The position numbers were made by a program, and so were the translations under genes. A DNA stretch of 64,000 nucleotides from Adiantum capillus-veneris (taxonomy: Eukaryota; Streptophyta; Polypodiopsida; Polypodiales; Pteridaceae): assembly GCA_014529385.2 (NCBI GenBank), contig CM043968.1:132936018-133000017 (forward strand), given 5' to 3'. The notes beneath the pieces are model-generated. The model was not told the origin of the DNA and ran no database searches. It saw only the letters and a list, made by a program, of their open reading frames with translations. Below, one piece after another: positions 11,044-22,840 of this stretch; positions within the stretch are counted from its first letter, which is position 1, and each line of letters opens with the position of its first letter.

Positions 11044-12742
11044 CTATACATGGCCACGCTTGCCCGCATCAAAAGTAGAGAAACACTCCTTGATAGGAGT
11101 CACATGAAATGAAGCACCGGAATCAACAATCCAAGTCTGTGACAATGCTTCATTGACAGTCAACAAAGCATCAATAAGATCACTCTTGGTGATCTGCATG
11201 TCCTGTGAATGAACATTTAGAGAGGCATCAAAGTCATAAGCATCATTATCTGACAAAGTGGCACACAAGATGTCCTCTACATCTGACAGCTCCTCAATCA
11301 CGACACTAGAAGCCACATTGGCCTTCTCTTTGTCCTCTGAGCTATCCTGTGCATCTGCCTTGATTTCCTTCTTCTCTTTCTTTTTGTCTCCACCATTCTT
11401 TTTCCTTTCTAACTCAGCTTTATAGTACCTGCAATCGGGTTTCTTGTGACCTTTCCTGCCACATTGATAGCAAGTCACATCACCCTTGCCTTTGCTTGCA
11501 TTTCCCCTTTCTTTACTCTTACTCTTACTCCTTTGTGCATAAGTATTCTTCTTTTCTGTCCTGCCTCTAACCATGTTGGCAGAGCTGCCTCCCTCTCCAC
11601 TTGCTTTCCTCCTGATTTCTTCGTTCAAGATAGAACCCCTAACACCATCAAAGGTCAAATTGGGATTATTGGACAACGAAACCAGCAAAGTTTCCCATGG
11701 CTCAAGTAAGGTCATAAGCAAGAAGATAGCTTTCAGCTTATCATCAAAAGGGGGCAAGCCAGAATCCTGTAAGTGCGACAAAGTACCTGCGAATAATGAC
11801 AAGTGCTCTGCCGCGCTCTTGGACTCATCTAGTTGCATGCCAACAAGTTTTCGCATCAAGTGCACCTGGTTGACAGGCGTTGTATTTTCATACATTCCCT
11901 TCAACTTCTCCCACACATCAAAAGCAATTGTGAGACCTTTCACATCAATGACGGTCTCATCAGTCATGGCCATTTTAATGTATGTAACGGCCTTCCTGTT
12001 CATGCTAACCCATCCTTCATCCGTCATATTCTATGGCTTCACCTGTTCAAGTGCCCCTTCGCAATCCTTAAGAAATAGGATTCCTTGAATCCTGTCTTTC
12101 CAAAGATCAAAACATGTACCATCGAACCAAGTTTTCGCATCACGTGCACTTGGTTGACAGGCGTTGTATTTTCATACATTCCCTTCAACTTCTCCCACAC
12201 ATCAAAAGCAGTCGTGAGACCTTTCACATCAATGACGGTCTCATCAGTCATGGCCATTTTAATGTATGTAACGGCCTTCCTATTCATGCTAACCCATGCT
12301 TCATCCGTCATATTCTATGGCTTCACCTGTTCAAGTGCCCCTTCGCAATCCTTAAGAAATAGGATTCCTTGAATCCTGTCTTTCCAAAGATCAAAACCTG
12401 TACCATCGAACCAAGTTTTCGCATCAAGTGCACTTGGTTGACAAGCGTTGTATTTTCATACATTCCCTTCAACTTCTCCCACACATCAAAAGCAGTAGTG
12501 AGACCTTTCACATCAATGACGGTCTCATCAGTCATGGCCATTTTAATGTATGTAACGGCCTTCCTGTTCATGCTAACCCATGCTTCATCCGTCATATTCT
12601 GTGGCTTCACCTGTTCAAGTGCCCCTTCACAATCCTTAAGAAATAGGATTCCTTGAATCCTGTCTTTCCAAAGATCAAAACCTGTGCCATCGAATCTCCT
12701 AATTTCGAAGAGGTTCTTCACATCCAAAGAAGATGAGGCCAT
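11044..12742 (-). pseudogene. Copia-1 gag-protease with triplicated N-terminus
   Basis: The start codon is the ATG at 12742. The first frame encodes a UBN2-type copia gag (FDGTGFDLWKDRIQGILF). A 284-bp segment is then present about three times in tandem, and since 284 is not a multiple of three each copy throws the next out of frame. The last copy leads into the 327-codon frame 11044-12027, with the rest of gag, a CCHC knuckle (CYQCGRKGHKKPDC), a Lys/Glu-rich spacer and the protease core TWIVDSGASFHVTP with intact DSG. The triplication alone would prevent normal gag. Confidence 0.9.
11845..12740 (-). repeat. 284-bp tandem triplication inside copia gag
   Basis: The phrase ttccttgaatcctgtctttc recurs at 12081, 12365 and 12649, an exact 284-bp period. 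The intervening sequence is nearly identical apart from a few substitutions, so the duplications are recent relative to insertion. Confidence 0.95.
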
Positions 12743-13497
12743 AGTTGCACGAAATAAGAGGGATAATACACTGAATTTTTGGACAAAATGCGCAAAAATC
12801 GAAGTATAGCCTCACAGAGATGTGCACTACAGCTCCAAATGGTCACAGGAGCAATTTGGGGCAAAATAGGTCGATTTGGGCACAAAATTCAATTTCTGAA
12901 ATTTATGCGCAGGAAATTTCAGCGAGCGAATTTGTTCTCGAAAACAAAAAATTTAGTTGTTTTAGCCTCATAAGACATAGATAAAGCTAATACACAGCCT
13001 TTAGAAGCATGTAAGCGCAAAAGCCCTAATTTGTAGCATCAAAATTGCATGAAATTGAGCCACAAATGGTCATACATCGTCAAAATTTGTCAAATGTGCG
13101 TAGATTGCATCAATTTGCACTTTCCCCAATGTAATCGCAGCATAAAAACATTTGCAAAAACCTGCGCAAATCTGAAATTTGCTTAAAACACCTGTTTCAG
13201 GGCTTGTTTTTCGACAATTTCAATGTTTTCGGGTAGCGGAGACTTAGCAAAAGTATTCCCACACCTTAATACATCATTTGCAAAACCTGTATTTTGCTGT
13301 CATAACCTATAATTTCCTGTTTTTGACCTAATTTCAGCCTGTTTTGGGTCAATTTGGGTTACCGGGAGCTCTCTAGTGTCCGGGGACGAGTCCTTTGGCG
13401 ACGAAATTGTAAAATCTCGCGTGAAAGTTGACCTTCTTGGCTGAAATTCAGCGTTTGCAAGTTTGGGGCAAACCCTAATCGAGGCTCTAATACCAGT

Positions 13498-13746
13498 TGA
13501 TGAGCGTGCGGCAGTGTATGCAAGTGAAAGAGCACGCGAGGAAGTGCAGTGTGTGTGCAGAGAGGGGAGGCGAAGGCCAACAAGAGAGGAAACGCTAGCA
13601 GAAGAGAGAGGGCTCACGTTTTTGGGGAAAACTCAATAAGTGAGTTTTGAGTTTTCCACTTTTATTATAAGTGACCTTTAAAAAATGTGTCCTGGACAAA
13701 GTATAAAAATGTACAAAAAGGGGTTATTTAGGCCTTTAATCCAACA
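13498..13746 (-). repeat. Copia-1 5' LTR
   Basis: A 249-bp LTR reading TGATGAGCG to CCAACA on the plus strand. The primer site TGGTATTAGAGC (initiator-Met type with one difference from TGGTATCAGAGC) adjoins it at 13484-13495 on the minus strand, which fixes the element's direction. Confidence 0.93.
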
Positions 13747-13839
13747 TTCTTTTTATTGAGGACCAAGTTTTTAAATGTGAAAGTTGAAGGTAGAGTTATT
13801 AATGAGAAAGTGTGCCAAGTGGCCCACTTTCCCATGCAA

Positions 13840-13841
<2 letters not shown>

Positions 13842-13900
<59 letters not shown>
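13842..13900. repeat. (CT)n microsatellite, about 59 bp
   Basis: A perfect dinucleotide run within the split LTR, just upstream of a TATA-like box. It generates Arg/Glu-repeat ORFs on the minus strand that are not genes. Confidence 0.97.
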
Positions 13901-13902
<2 letters not shown>

Positions 13903-14412
13903 GCGCCCCTCTTCATGCTGGCTATATAAGAGCGCCTCCTCCCTCACTAGTTATGTGCTGAAAATTACAACAAGCATATGTGCGTGCATTTTGCTTGTTT
14001 TCTCTGGAGTTCGATACATGAATGATTGTGCATGAAGGGCAACACATAGCGGAAGATAGACTCTCCGTTGAGAGAGCTTCCGATAAGCTGGTTGGAAGAT
14101 AAGACTCTCCTTGTGAGAGCTTCCAACAAGACTTGCAGAAGAGAGGAAGTCCTCTTAGCAAAAAGAGAGTGGAAACACTCTCTCAGTCAATAGTCAGATC
14201 AAAACAAAGAAGAATACAGGACGGGCGAAGCCCCGTTCCTATGCTTGTAAAGATTCTCCCCTAGTAATAAAGATATTCTCTTTATGGGGGGGACCAACCC
14301 ATCTTCTGGTCCCAATGATGTGTCAAGCTTCTCTCTCTCTCTCACACCAAATTCTCTTGAGTATATGAATTGCAATTTAAAAGTTAGTTTACGCTTCCCT
14401 ATTTTTGTGACA

Positions 14413-14686
14413 GTGGTATCAGAGAAAGGTCACCTCTCTCTTTCTTAAGGGATTGACGACTCTTGGCAGACAGCAGAAATGGAAGGACGTGAGATAGAGT
14501 TCACCCTCCTCCAACAGAGTTGCAAAAAGCTCTCCCCCATCCAGAAGTTCAAAAGATTCTCCATACCATTGAGAAATGGAAGGAGAAAGTGTTGATGGGG
14601 TCGGGAGATTTTCCATAGAACCCAAAAGCGCAAGAACCAAAGAAAGATCCTTTAGTTGGAACCTCCCGCGTGCACGAGAGACTAAA
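14413..14686 (+). pseudogene. G3 primer site and start of gag leader
   Basis: Directly after the LTR end (TTTTTGTGACA) lies gtggtatcagagaaagg, whose first ten bases match the initiator-Met-type primer site TGGTATCAGAGC. An open frame with MEGESVDGVGRFSIEPKS leads to RARETK just before the solo LTR at 14687, and gag-like coding resumes at 24036 (KKPPERHVQFNPK). Frames on the two sides do not match exactly, so a small indel is likely. Confidence 0.55.
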
Positions 14687-15196
14687 TGAAACCAGCCCGT
14701 GGGGCGGTAGGCGTTGGCTTTCACCCAAAATTTTTTATTTTAGACTTTACGACACAAAGGAACTTCACGAATAAGCCTGTGACTAGAATTCAACACTTCA
14801 AGACAAACCACGGCCTGGCAGCTAGAGCGCGACCAAGCAAACAACGACACCCTGTTGGCCCCAAAGACTGGCGCCCCTTTCGGTGTTTATTTATTCTTCT
14901 TATACTTGAGAAGAACCTGTAAACTTCCACAAGATGTCCCACTTTTATCGGGCTGAAATTCCTCTACTTCAACCCGATTTCGGCAACATAACCAAAGTAG
15001 AAGTCTCCATGGACAAAATCCCAAGCAAACATTGACTTTCCACGCACTTTAGAGTGCTTTGCAAAACCTGGCAAGAAAATGCAGCTCGCTGAATTCTCTG
15101 TTTTTGCGCTCCAATCTGCGTGCCGATCACTTTTCGGGGTAGCCCTCGAGCTCTCGCACCTATAGGGTCACTTGCCCCTTGAATTAGACGAGATTC

Positions 15197-16129
15197 TATA
15201 ACCGGCCTATACAACGTAGAGGGCGCTGCTATTTCAATTACCTGCTAACTTTACACAGAGCACTGAGAGGGGAAGAGAACACAATTGCGTCCAGCGACTA
15301 GAATGTCACTGCGCACACGAGACCCACACCCTGTAGGCCCCAGAGACCGGCGCCCCTTTCGGTATTTCTTTATTCAAATTAAGGTAGACGATTCGACCAC
15401 TTAGCACAAGCTTTCACAAAGCTGTCCAAACCTTGCGAGGGCTGAAAACGCAGGTTTTTGACCGGATTTCGGCAACACAACGGCACAAAAACCCCTGTAG
15501 GTCAAAAGCACCTGTCTAGGACGGATTCCCTCGCTATCTGGAAGCTTTCTGGTGAGCTGTCACAGAAATTCAGCGGGCTGTAATTCTCTGTTTTTCACTG
15601 CCAGGTAGCCAAAAGCCTGTACACACATCCCAAGGCTCTCACGAGGCTTCCCCGGTGTTCCCTTGCAGTTTAGGTGCGAAACCCTAAACCTGCACAAAAC
15701 ACAACAGACTGTAATTCGCTGTTTCGGATCGTTTTTAGCGGAGCGAACACGCCTACGCGTGTCCCAAGGGCTCCCGCACACAATGGGACAGTTCCCCTGT
15801 GAATTGGACGAGTTTTCACGCGAGAAAACTCTCCAAACTCGCAATCTTTCGCGATGGAACTGTGCGTACCTGTGGGCAGTTTTCATTTGGCGAGCACAGG
15901 CTTCCATACTCATCGGAATTCAGTGCTAACTGGCCCGACCAGTCCCCGACTGACCGACCCAGACTCCCCATGTGAGAAACCTATTCAGTCGCAATCGTTT
16001 CGCACTAGCCATGCATGTCCACTTGCACCTTTTCAAGGGTCTCGGGTAAACAAGTAAAAATAAAAATAAATAAAAATATCTAGTACTTATTTATTGAAGG
16101 CAACAGGAAAAATACACCTCTTGGTGACA
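15197..16129 (-). repeat. G2 3' LTR (internally deleted)
   Basis: 933 bp, TATAACCGGCC to TTGGTGACA on the plus strand. Compared with the partner it lacks about 400 bp between tgtgggcag and ttttcatttggcg (partner segment about 22187-22590). Confidence 0.93.
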
Positions 16130-16438
16130 CACCCCACCCTTGAAATACTGCAAGCCACCTCGCTTGCATGCCAATAATACATGCGGTATCTCTTGATATC
16201 ACAGATATTCTATGATGGGAATCCAAGATATACATGCTTCCGGAAATGTAGCGTTGGACGATTAAACAATCCCACCAACCTGGCTACGACACATATATCA
16301 AGCATAGAAGTCTTCTAGTGTACTCTCAAGCACAAACTTCTCTAGCTAAATTTTGTATGGAAAGAGTAGATACAATTGCTTAACTACTCTCTTGAGCATC
16401 ATGAACCATGCTCTTGCCTTGCTCCAGAAAAGGCTACA

Positions 16439-18684
16439 TCAAGTCACTGTGGGTTCCATCTGAAAGGCTTCAAGATACAATTGCAATAGCTGAAGTGAAT
16501 CAACCAATTCAGACTCTTCCATCCATTTGGCATCCAACGATAGATAGTTCTTGAACTTCACCAAATAGCATCTTGCAACCTTTCCTCTAACCTTTCTTTC
16601 TTTATGTGCCAATGTCTGTTCAGGAAACAAGGATTTCATCCAATTCTTCCACTTCGGGTTGTTCCTCATCAAGCATATTCTCTGGCACATCACCAACAAA
16701 AGGTCTTAGAAGGCTGACATGAAAAGCATTATGTATTTTCCAGCCTTCTCGTAGCTTCAACCTGTAAGCTACATCGCTGATCTTTTCTAAATCTGAAAAG
16801 GACCATAATATCACATACTGAGCTTAGGAAACAAACGTTCCTTGCCTTTCCTTTTCCTTAACCTGGCTTTTTCAAAGCGCAAACGCACCCAATCACCAAG
16901 TGAAAATACAAGTTCACGCCGGTGACGATCAACAGCTTTCTTTTGCTTAGCCTGAGTCTTCTCAAGAGCAATCTTTATCTTCCTGTATGTTATATCTTGC
17001 ACATACTTGTCTGGCTCAAAAGTCTTGTCCTTAGTCTACAAAATGGGTGGGACTTTCTTTCCTCCTTCCACTATCTCAAATGGTGCCTTACCTGTTGACG
17101 TATGCACAGTGTTATTGTAAGCATATTCAACCAATGGAAGATGGTGTTCCCAAGTTGCCTTGTGCTCTGACACATAACATTTGAGCAGGTCCATGACAGT
17201 AGAATTTGCCTCTTCTGACTGTCCATCAGTTTGCGGATGAAACGAAGAAGAGAACTTTAGCATAGTGCCCATGTTCTCAAACAATGCCTTCCAGAAAAGA
17301 CTCGTCATACGTGGATCCCTGTCACTGACAATTGACTAAGGCATCCCGTGATATTTAAAGATGTTGCTCATGAATATCTTGACCATGTGTTCTGGCTTTA
17401 TCTTCTTCCTCACAGGAATGAAATGGGTCTGCTTACTGAACCTACAAATGATAGTCCAAATCCCATCATTGCCTGTTTGCGTCCTTGGAAGATCAAAGAT
17501 AAAGTCCATTGCTATGCTTTCCCATGGCCTATCAGGGATCGGCAATGGCTGCAACAATCCCGGTTGCTTTTGCCTGTCAAATTTGAATTTTTGGCAAACT
17601 AAGCATGATCTTACAAATGTGTCAACATCTTGACGCAAAGCTAGCCAATAGAAGAATGTCCCAACCCCTTTCACTGTCGCATCAATTCCACGATGTCCAA
17701 CATAAGGTGGAGCGTGACTTTCCATCAAAATCTTTGGTCGTAACTGTTTAGTAACGCATAACTTTCCATGCATCATGAGAAAGTCATTCTTAAGCATATA
17801 GTGCTCATGATGTTGCCCATCAACAAGCTGGTCATAAATCCTTGCAAAATCTGAACCTTCGGCATATTGTGTCTTCATTTCGTCTAGTTCACAATGGTAC
17901 GGAATTGACACTGCTGAAATTTGGGGCTTTCGTGACAACGCATCAGCCACCACGTTCTTTTTCCCTTGCACATGCACAATTTGAAAATGGAACATTGACA
18001 AGATGTTTGCCCATCGCATGTGCTTCTCGGACAACTTCGCCTGTGTGAGAAAATATCGCAAGGTTTGATGATCTGTTTGGAGAACAAAATCAGCCCCTAG
18101 CAGATAGTGTTACCAACTAGTGAGAGCATGAATTACTGCCAACAATTCTTTCTCATAGACTTGCATGTTTCTTTCAGTCTTCAAAAGAATTCTGCTCTCA
18201 TATGCGACTACTCGGCCATTCTGCATTAGACCTGCACCAAGCCACACGCATCACATTGAACCACAAAAGGTTTCGAAAGATCTGGCAGAATGAGTGCCGG
18301 ATCTGAAGTCAGCTTCTCTTTTAAGTGTTTGAAAGCTAAAATTTCCTTGGCTGTCCACTTGAAAGTAACTCCTTTTCCTTGCAGTGCATGGAGTGGAGAA
18401 GCAACCTCAACAAAATTTCGGATGAACCTCCTGTAGTAGGAACATAAGCCTAGAAAGCTTCGAATGTCATGTACAGACTTCAAGTCTGGCCATGACCTAA
18501 TTGCTTCCACTTTAGCGGGATCCATGCGTACCCCATCCTTTGAAACAATGTGCCCAAGGAGGTGAATTTCTTGCAAAAAGAATTCACTCTTCTTCGCATT
18601 AATGAGTAGCCTGTTCTTGCGTAGCTCATTGAAAACTACGGTCAAGTGATCTCTATGCTCCTCTTCAGACTTTTGAGTAGACAA
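16439..18684 (-). pseudogene. G2 RNase H, integrase and chromodomain-like tail
   Basis: Frames 18226-18684, 17336-18061, 17036-17308, 16811-17002, 16620-16814 and 16439-16699 together form the 3' half of pol. RNase H shows FVVQCDACG and YFLTQAKLSEKHMRWA. The integrase zinc region carries HAPPYVGHRGIDATVKG and C-L-V-C. The core has AMDFIFDLP, SDRDPRMTS and QSEEANS, so the D, D and E are all present. The tail ([18 protein letters not shown]) resembles a group II chromodomain. Stops include TAG at MP-stop-SIVSD, TGA at M-stop-YYGPF (CGA to TGA) and one TAA, plus at least two frameshifts. Confidence 0.9.
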
Positions 18685-19235
18685 TCATGTCATCAAAGAA
18701 GGTACCCACGAAGTTTCTATGTGGTCTAAAAATTATGTCCATCATTCTATTAAACGTGGCAGGAGCATTTGTGAGACCAAATGGCATGACAAGAAACTCA
18801 TAGAGACCAAATGTTGTCCTGAACGCAGTCTTATAGACATCTTCTGGCCTAATGCGTATCTGATGGTACCCACTCTTTAGGTCTATTCTTGTAAACAATG
18901 ATGCTCCCTCAAGCCGATCAAGAATGTCATCTATCCTCGGTATGGGGAACCTGTTCTTGATGGTATTCTTACTCAAGGCACGATAGTCAATGCACATGCA
19001 CCATAAACCATCCTTCTTCTGCACTAAGAGTACAGGTGAACAAAAAGGGGATGAACTGGATTGAATCAACCCCTTCTCTAAAAGCTCGTTGACCTAACTC
19101 ATAATCTCTTTCTGCTGGGCTGCACTAACCCTGTATGGTGGTCTATTCGGTGGACTAGAACCTGGCACAAGATCTATAGTATGATCCTCAGGTCTCTCAG
19201 GAGGTAACTCCCTTGGCAAAGAGTCTGAAAAACAA
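18665..19235 (-). pseudogene. G2 reverse transcriptase core
   Basis: The frame 18665-19069 and its upstream continuation to about 19235 encode [12 protein letters not shown], a TAG stop at EIMS[12 protein letters not shown] (Gln in relatives), [33 protein letters not shown] and the catalytic box FFDDMIVYS. Frameshifts lie near 18670 and 19236. The active-site aspartates are intact though the frame is not. Confidence 0.9.
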
Positions 19236-21416
19236 TCACTGAAACCACTCAAAAAAGTTTGACCTGTCTTTATCTAAGGTAGCCAAATTAGATACAACTT
19301 CAAGTACTTCTTTTGCAAAGATCAAGTACGCAAAAAGATGATTCCTTATTACATATGAAATAGCAGAAGCAGAAACAACTGGAATAGACTCGCCTTTAAG
19401 CTTTACATCAAGGACATGAGTCTTTCCTCTATGTACAAGGGTAATCTTTTTGTTGTAAGTATCCACCATAGCATGCAACCTGTAACACCATGGGATACCC
19501 AGTAACACATCACAGCCCTCAAGTGGCATAATATGAAATTCTTCCGCATCCACATAGCTCTGAATGTGCAGACGAAGCTTTCCCAAAATGGGAGTAACAG
19601 GCTCTAAATGACCTGGGCATGCCAAACCTGCTTCCCCTGCCATACCCATCTTCTCTGCACGAATGCCCAACTTTGATGCCAATTCTAGTGATATGAAATT
19701 TGCACGGGCTCCTGGATCAAAGAAAACCAGCACTGTCTGGTCTCTAACTTTGCCCCAAGCTCTGCACAGCTCCGTGGCATCTGTGTTTGGCTGGTCTCCA
19801 ACCAAATCTGGAACAAGTCCTGCGCTTGCCTTTGGCTTCTTCCCTTTATGGTCTGACTTGTCATCCTTATCCTGTGACGTCTTCTGTGGGCATTCATTTG
19901 CAAAATGTCCTTCCTGTTCACAAATATAGCATTTCTTGGCTTCCCTAAGAGCTTTCCTTTCTTCAAAAGTTTTGCCAGAAAAATGCCTTTTTTGTCCTTG
20001 TCCTCGTCCCGAAGAAGATTTAGACTGCTTCTTGGACGTATCAGCTTCTTCAATGGAGGGCTTCTCTGTGGGAGGCTCAGAAGGCTTTGCTGCAACATTG
20101 CCCTTGGCTGGAAACTATTTGCCCTGGGACCCTTTCTTGTGGCTATTAAATCCATCGGAATCTCCCTTCGACATTGCTAGCCACTCTTGCATTCTCTATC
20201 AACTGAAACGTATTCATGACAGTAGTCTTTGTGCAATAATCCCTGATTTTCTTGGGCAATCCGCAACAGTACTTCTCAATCTGTTCTGACAATGGCAGAA
20301 ACCTGTAAGAGGTGACTGGCAACAATGCGGCCCAAAACTGTTTATTGTACTCTTCCAGATTCGCACATTGTTTAGCATTCAACTCGTGCCATTCTGTCAT
20401 CACATCCACTTCAAAAGTGTTTGTCAACCATGTAGGCGCAAAAAGCTGTTTGAATTGGACCCACGTTGTTGGGGCTTGACCTTGGTTCAACAATGCGGTC
20501 CACCATTGAAGCGCATTCCCTTTCAAGAAAGTGGCAGCCTTGCGTATCTTTGAAGATTCCGTGAAGTTTCCTCCAGCATAAACTGCATCAAACTGTTGTA
20601 TGAAGGTCAAGGCCTTCAATTGGTCCTCAGTTCCTCTGAAAGTTTCAAACTTCACTCCCTGCCCACCTTCCTTGTAATCCTTCAGCTGACTCAAAGGAGC
20701 CACATTATCATAAACAGGTGCCTGTAACAGTGATGCTCCATGAGTGTTCATTCCAGCACTCGCATCAACTGTTTTCCTTGTCATATCTGCATTTTGTACG
20801 TACGGCTGCGAAAAACCAGCCATACCAAATTGTGTTCCAAGCACTCGAAACTAGCCATAGGCACCCTGAAAACCTGGTTGGACACCCATGTTCACGTACA
20901 TAGGGTTACCCATGCCTGTTTGCATTGTCCCGAACACATTCCCTGGCATATAACCTATGGAAGGTCCAGCCATAGCTTGAAATATTGAGCCACCTCCAAA
21001 ATAACCAGGATAAGTATTAGGTAATGGAAGGGTCTAACGCATAGCATGTTCATTGCTCCCTTGACCATTCACAAACGGTTCTTGTCCAGCTAAAGCAAGT
21101 TGCTTTGGATCATTAGACACCGCTAGTTGCTCAACCACATGGGCTTTCCCTCGAGCATCATGAGTCCTCTGCGCATTGGAAATCTCCTTTTCCTGCAAAG
21201 GCTCAGTCGAGCCCTTTGTAGGAGGCTAAAAACCCTGTGTCGGAGCCTGTAAGAACTCCTACATCCTTGGGTTGTTAGCTAACTGCTGAAACATGTCCAT
21301 GCAGCAACGCACTAAGTTCTAAACAACCTGTCCTCTTCTTGAAGAGTTGAAGGAATTTTCTCTGTGCCATGTGAGGAAGATCCCTCTTCAGGTACTCGGT
21401 CTCTCTTCTCTGCCAT
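19236..21416 (-). pseudogene. G2 gag and protease
   Basis: The start is the ATG at 21416 (MAEKRDRVPEEGSSS). The N-terminal Gly/Met/Gln-rich part has TAG stops at expected Gln codons near 21258, 21227, 21035 and 20853. The gag core (RKAATFLKGNALQWWTALL, WHELNAKQCANLEEYNKQFW) is open at 20146-20844. After an apparent one-base insertion near 20166 the frame continues through a Lys-rich part and a CCHC knuckle (CYICEQEGHFANEC) to the protease (VFFDPGARANFIS, about 19700) and CDVLLGIPW, ending at 19236. The protease has DPG in place of D-S/T-G, as in G5. Confidence 0.88.
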
Positions 21417-21501
21417 ATCGACAAGCTCTGTGTTGCTTTCACCCACAACAATCCACGCTGCACTTTTTGAAGAAAAAGTGACTATCCCGTCGATGGAACC
21501 A

Positions 21502-22840
21502 TATAACCGGCCTATACAACGTAGAGGGCGGTACTATTTCAATTACCTGCTAACTTTACACAGAGCACTGAGAAGGGAAGAGAACACAGTTGCGTCCAGC
21601 GACTAGAATGTCACTGCGCACACCAGACCGACACCTTGTAGGCCCCAAAGACTGGCAACCCTTTCGGTATTTCTTTATTCAAATTAAGGTAGACGATCCG
21701 ACCACTTAGCACAAGCTTTCACAAAGCTGTCCAAACCTGCCGCGGGCTGAAAATGCAGGTTTTCGACCGGATTTCAGCAGCACAACGGCACAAAAACCCC
21801 TGTAGGTCAAAACCACCTGTCTAGGACGGATTCCCTCGCTATTTGGAAGCTTTCTGGTGAGCTGCCACAGAAATTCAGCGGGCTGTAATTCTCTGTTTTT
21901 CACTGCCGGGTGCCCAAAAGCCTGTAGACGCATCCCAAGGCTCTCACGAGGCTTCCCCGGTGTTCCCTTGCAGTTTAGGTGCGAAACCCTAAACCTGCAG
22001 AAAAACACAGCAGGCTGTAATTCGCTGTTTCGGATCGTTTTTAGCGGAGCGAACACGCCTACGCATGTCCCAAGGGCTCCCGCACACAATGGGCCAGTTC
22101 CCCTGTGAATTGGACGAGTTTTCACACGCGTGTGAAAACTCTCCAAACTCGCAATCTTTCGCGATGGAACTGTGCATACATGTGGGGGATTAGAAATTAG
22201 CTAATCCGGTTCCTATTCAGAAGGCTTCTGCCTTGGCAAATGCGCATAAACCCCCAGAACTATACATGTTCATCTGAGTAGCCCATCTAGTGGGGCATTA
22301 CCATATGTGCCAAAGGGAAGAGAGAGATGCACGAGAGCAAATCATCGCGCTACATGAGACAGAGGAGAAGGCAAGCTTTCCATTAAAGCTGTAGACCTGC
22401 ACCCACTACTCACACACACACTGTAGGTCACTTGTGATCAAAAATCAGCCCCTCTCTCAAATTGGGCGCCTCCTCTTCCTGAGGTGTCCTGCAGATTAAC
22501 CTCCTCCTGGCAAGTGTCCAGTTTGCCCCTTTCAGTTAATTCCCTAGTTCCCACTCACTTATAAAGTTGTGACTTTCCAAGTGGGCCAGATTTCATTTGG
22601 CGAGCACAGGCTTCCATACTCATCAGAATTCAGTGCTAACTGGCCCGAGCAGTCCCTGACTGACCGACCCAGACTCCCGATGTGAGAAACCTATTCGGCC
22701 GCAGTCGTTTCACACTGGCCATGCAATGTCCACTTGCACCTTTTCAAGGGTCCCGGGGAAACAAGTAAAAATAAAAATAAATAAAGATATCTAGTACTTA
22801 TTTATTGAAGGCAACAAGAAAAATACACCTCCTGGTGACA
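21502..22840 (-). repeat. G2 5' LTR
   Basis: 1339 bp, TATAACCGGCC to CCTGGTGACA on the plus strand, followed by the target duplication gattc. It retains the roughly 400-bp segment missing from the 3' LTR. Confidence 0.93.

Larger units (their letters stand above)
7863..13746 (-). mobile_element. Copia-1, complete Ty1/copia element with duplicated target
   Basis: A 5884-bp element bounded by LTRs at 7863-8096 and 13498-13746 and by an exact 5-bp duplication (ttctt at 7858-7862 and 13747-13751). Minus-strand order is 5' LTR, primer site TGGTATTAGAGC (13484-13495), gag, protease, integrase, reverse transcriptase, RNase H, a purine tract (gtgggaggt) at the 3' LTR. This integrase-before-RT order defines the copia superfamily. 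The LTRs differ by a 15-bp indel and scattered changes, so insertion is not very recent. The coding region has frameshifts, a 284-bp triplication in gag and a deletion in RNase H. Confidence 0.95.
7321..14412 (+). repeat. Gypsy LTR split by copia-1 (7321-7862 and 13752-14412)
   Basis: It begins TGTAACTATATC after the purine tract and ends TTTTTGTGACA at 14412, followed by a primer-binding-like sequence. Without copia-1 it is about 1.2 kb. A TATA-like ggctatataagagc lies near 13920, and (CT)n near 13842 probably sits upstream of transcription start. It can be read as G0's 3' LTR, as the 5' LTR of G3 downstream, or as a shared LTR in a tandem arrangement. AT-rich repeats (ccaaaaatatttaattagtt twice, about 7360-7440) occur near its start. 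Confidence 0.65.
15197..22840 (-). mobile_element. Gypsy G2, complete element with duplicated target
   Basis: 7644 bp flanked by an exact duplication (gattc at 15192-15196 and 22841-22845). LTRs are 15197-16129 (3') and 21502-22840 (5'). The primer site on the minus strand is TGGTTCCATCGACGGG at 21501 leftward, and a purine tract adjoins 16130. Coding order is gag, CCHC, protease, RT, RNase H, integrase, chromodomain-like tail, typical of chromovirus-type gypsy. Sense LTR ends are TG to TA rather than TG to CA. Multiple frameshifts and stops make it inactive. Confidence 0.95.

Noticed and set aside
11446-12656. Several plus-strand ORFs with near-identical repeats
   Set aside because: They are antisense shadows of the 284-bp triplicated copia gag segment.
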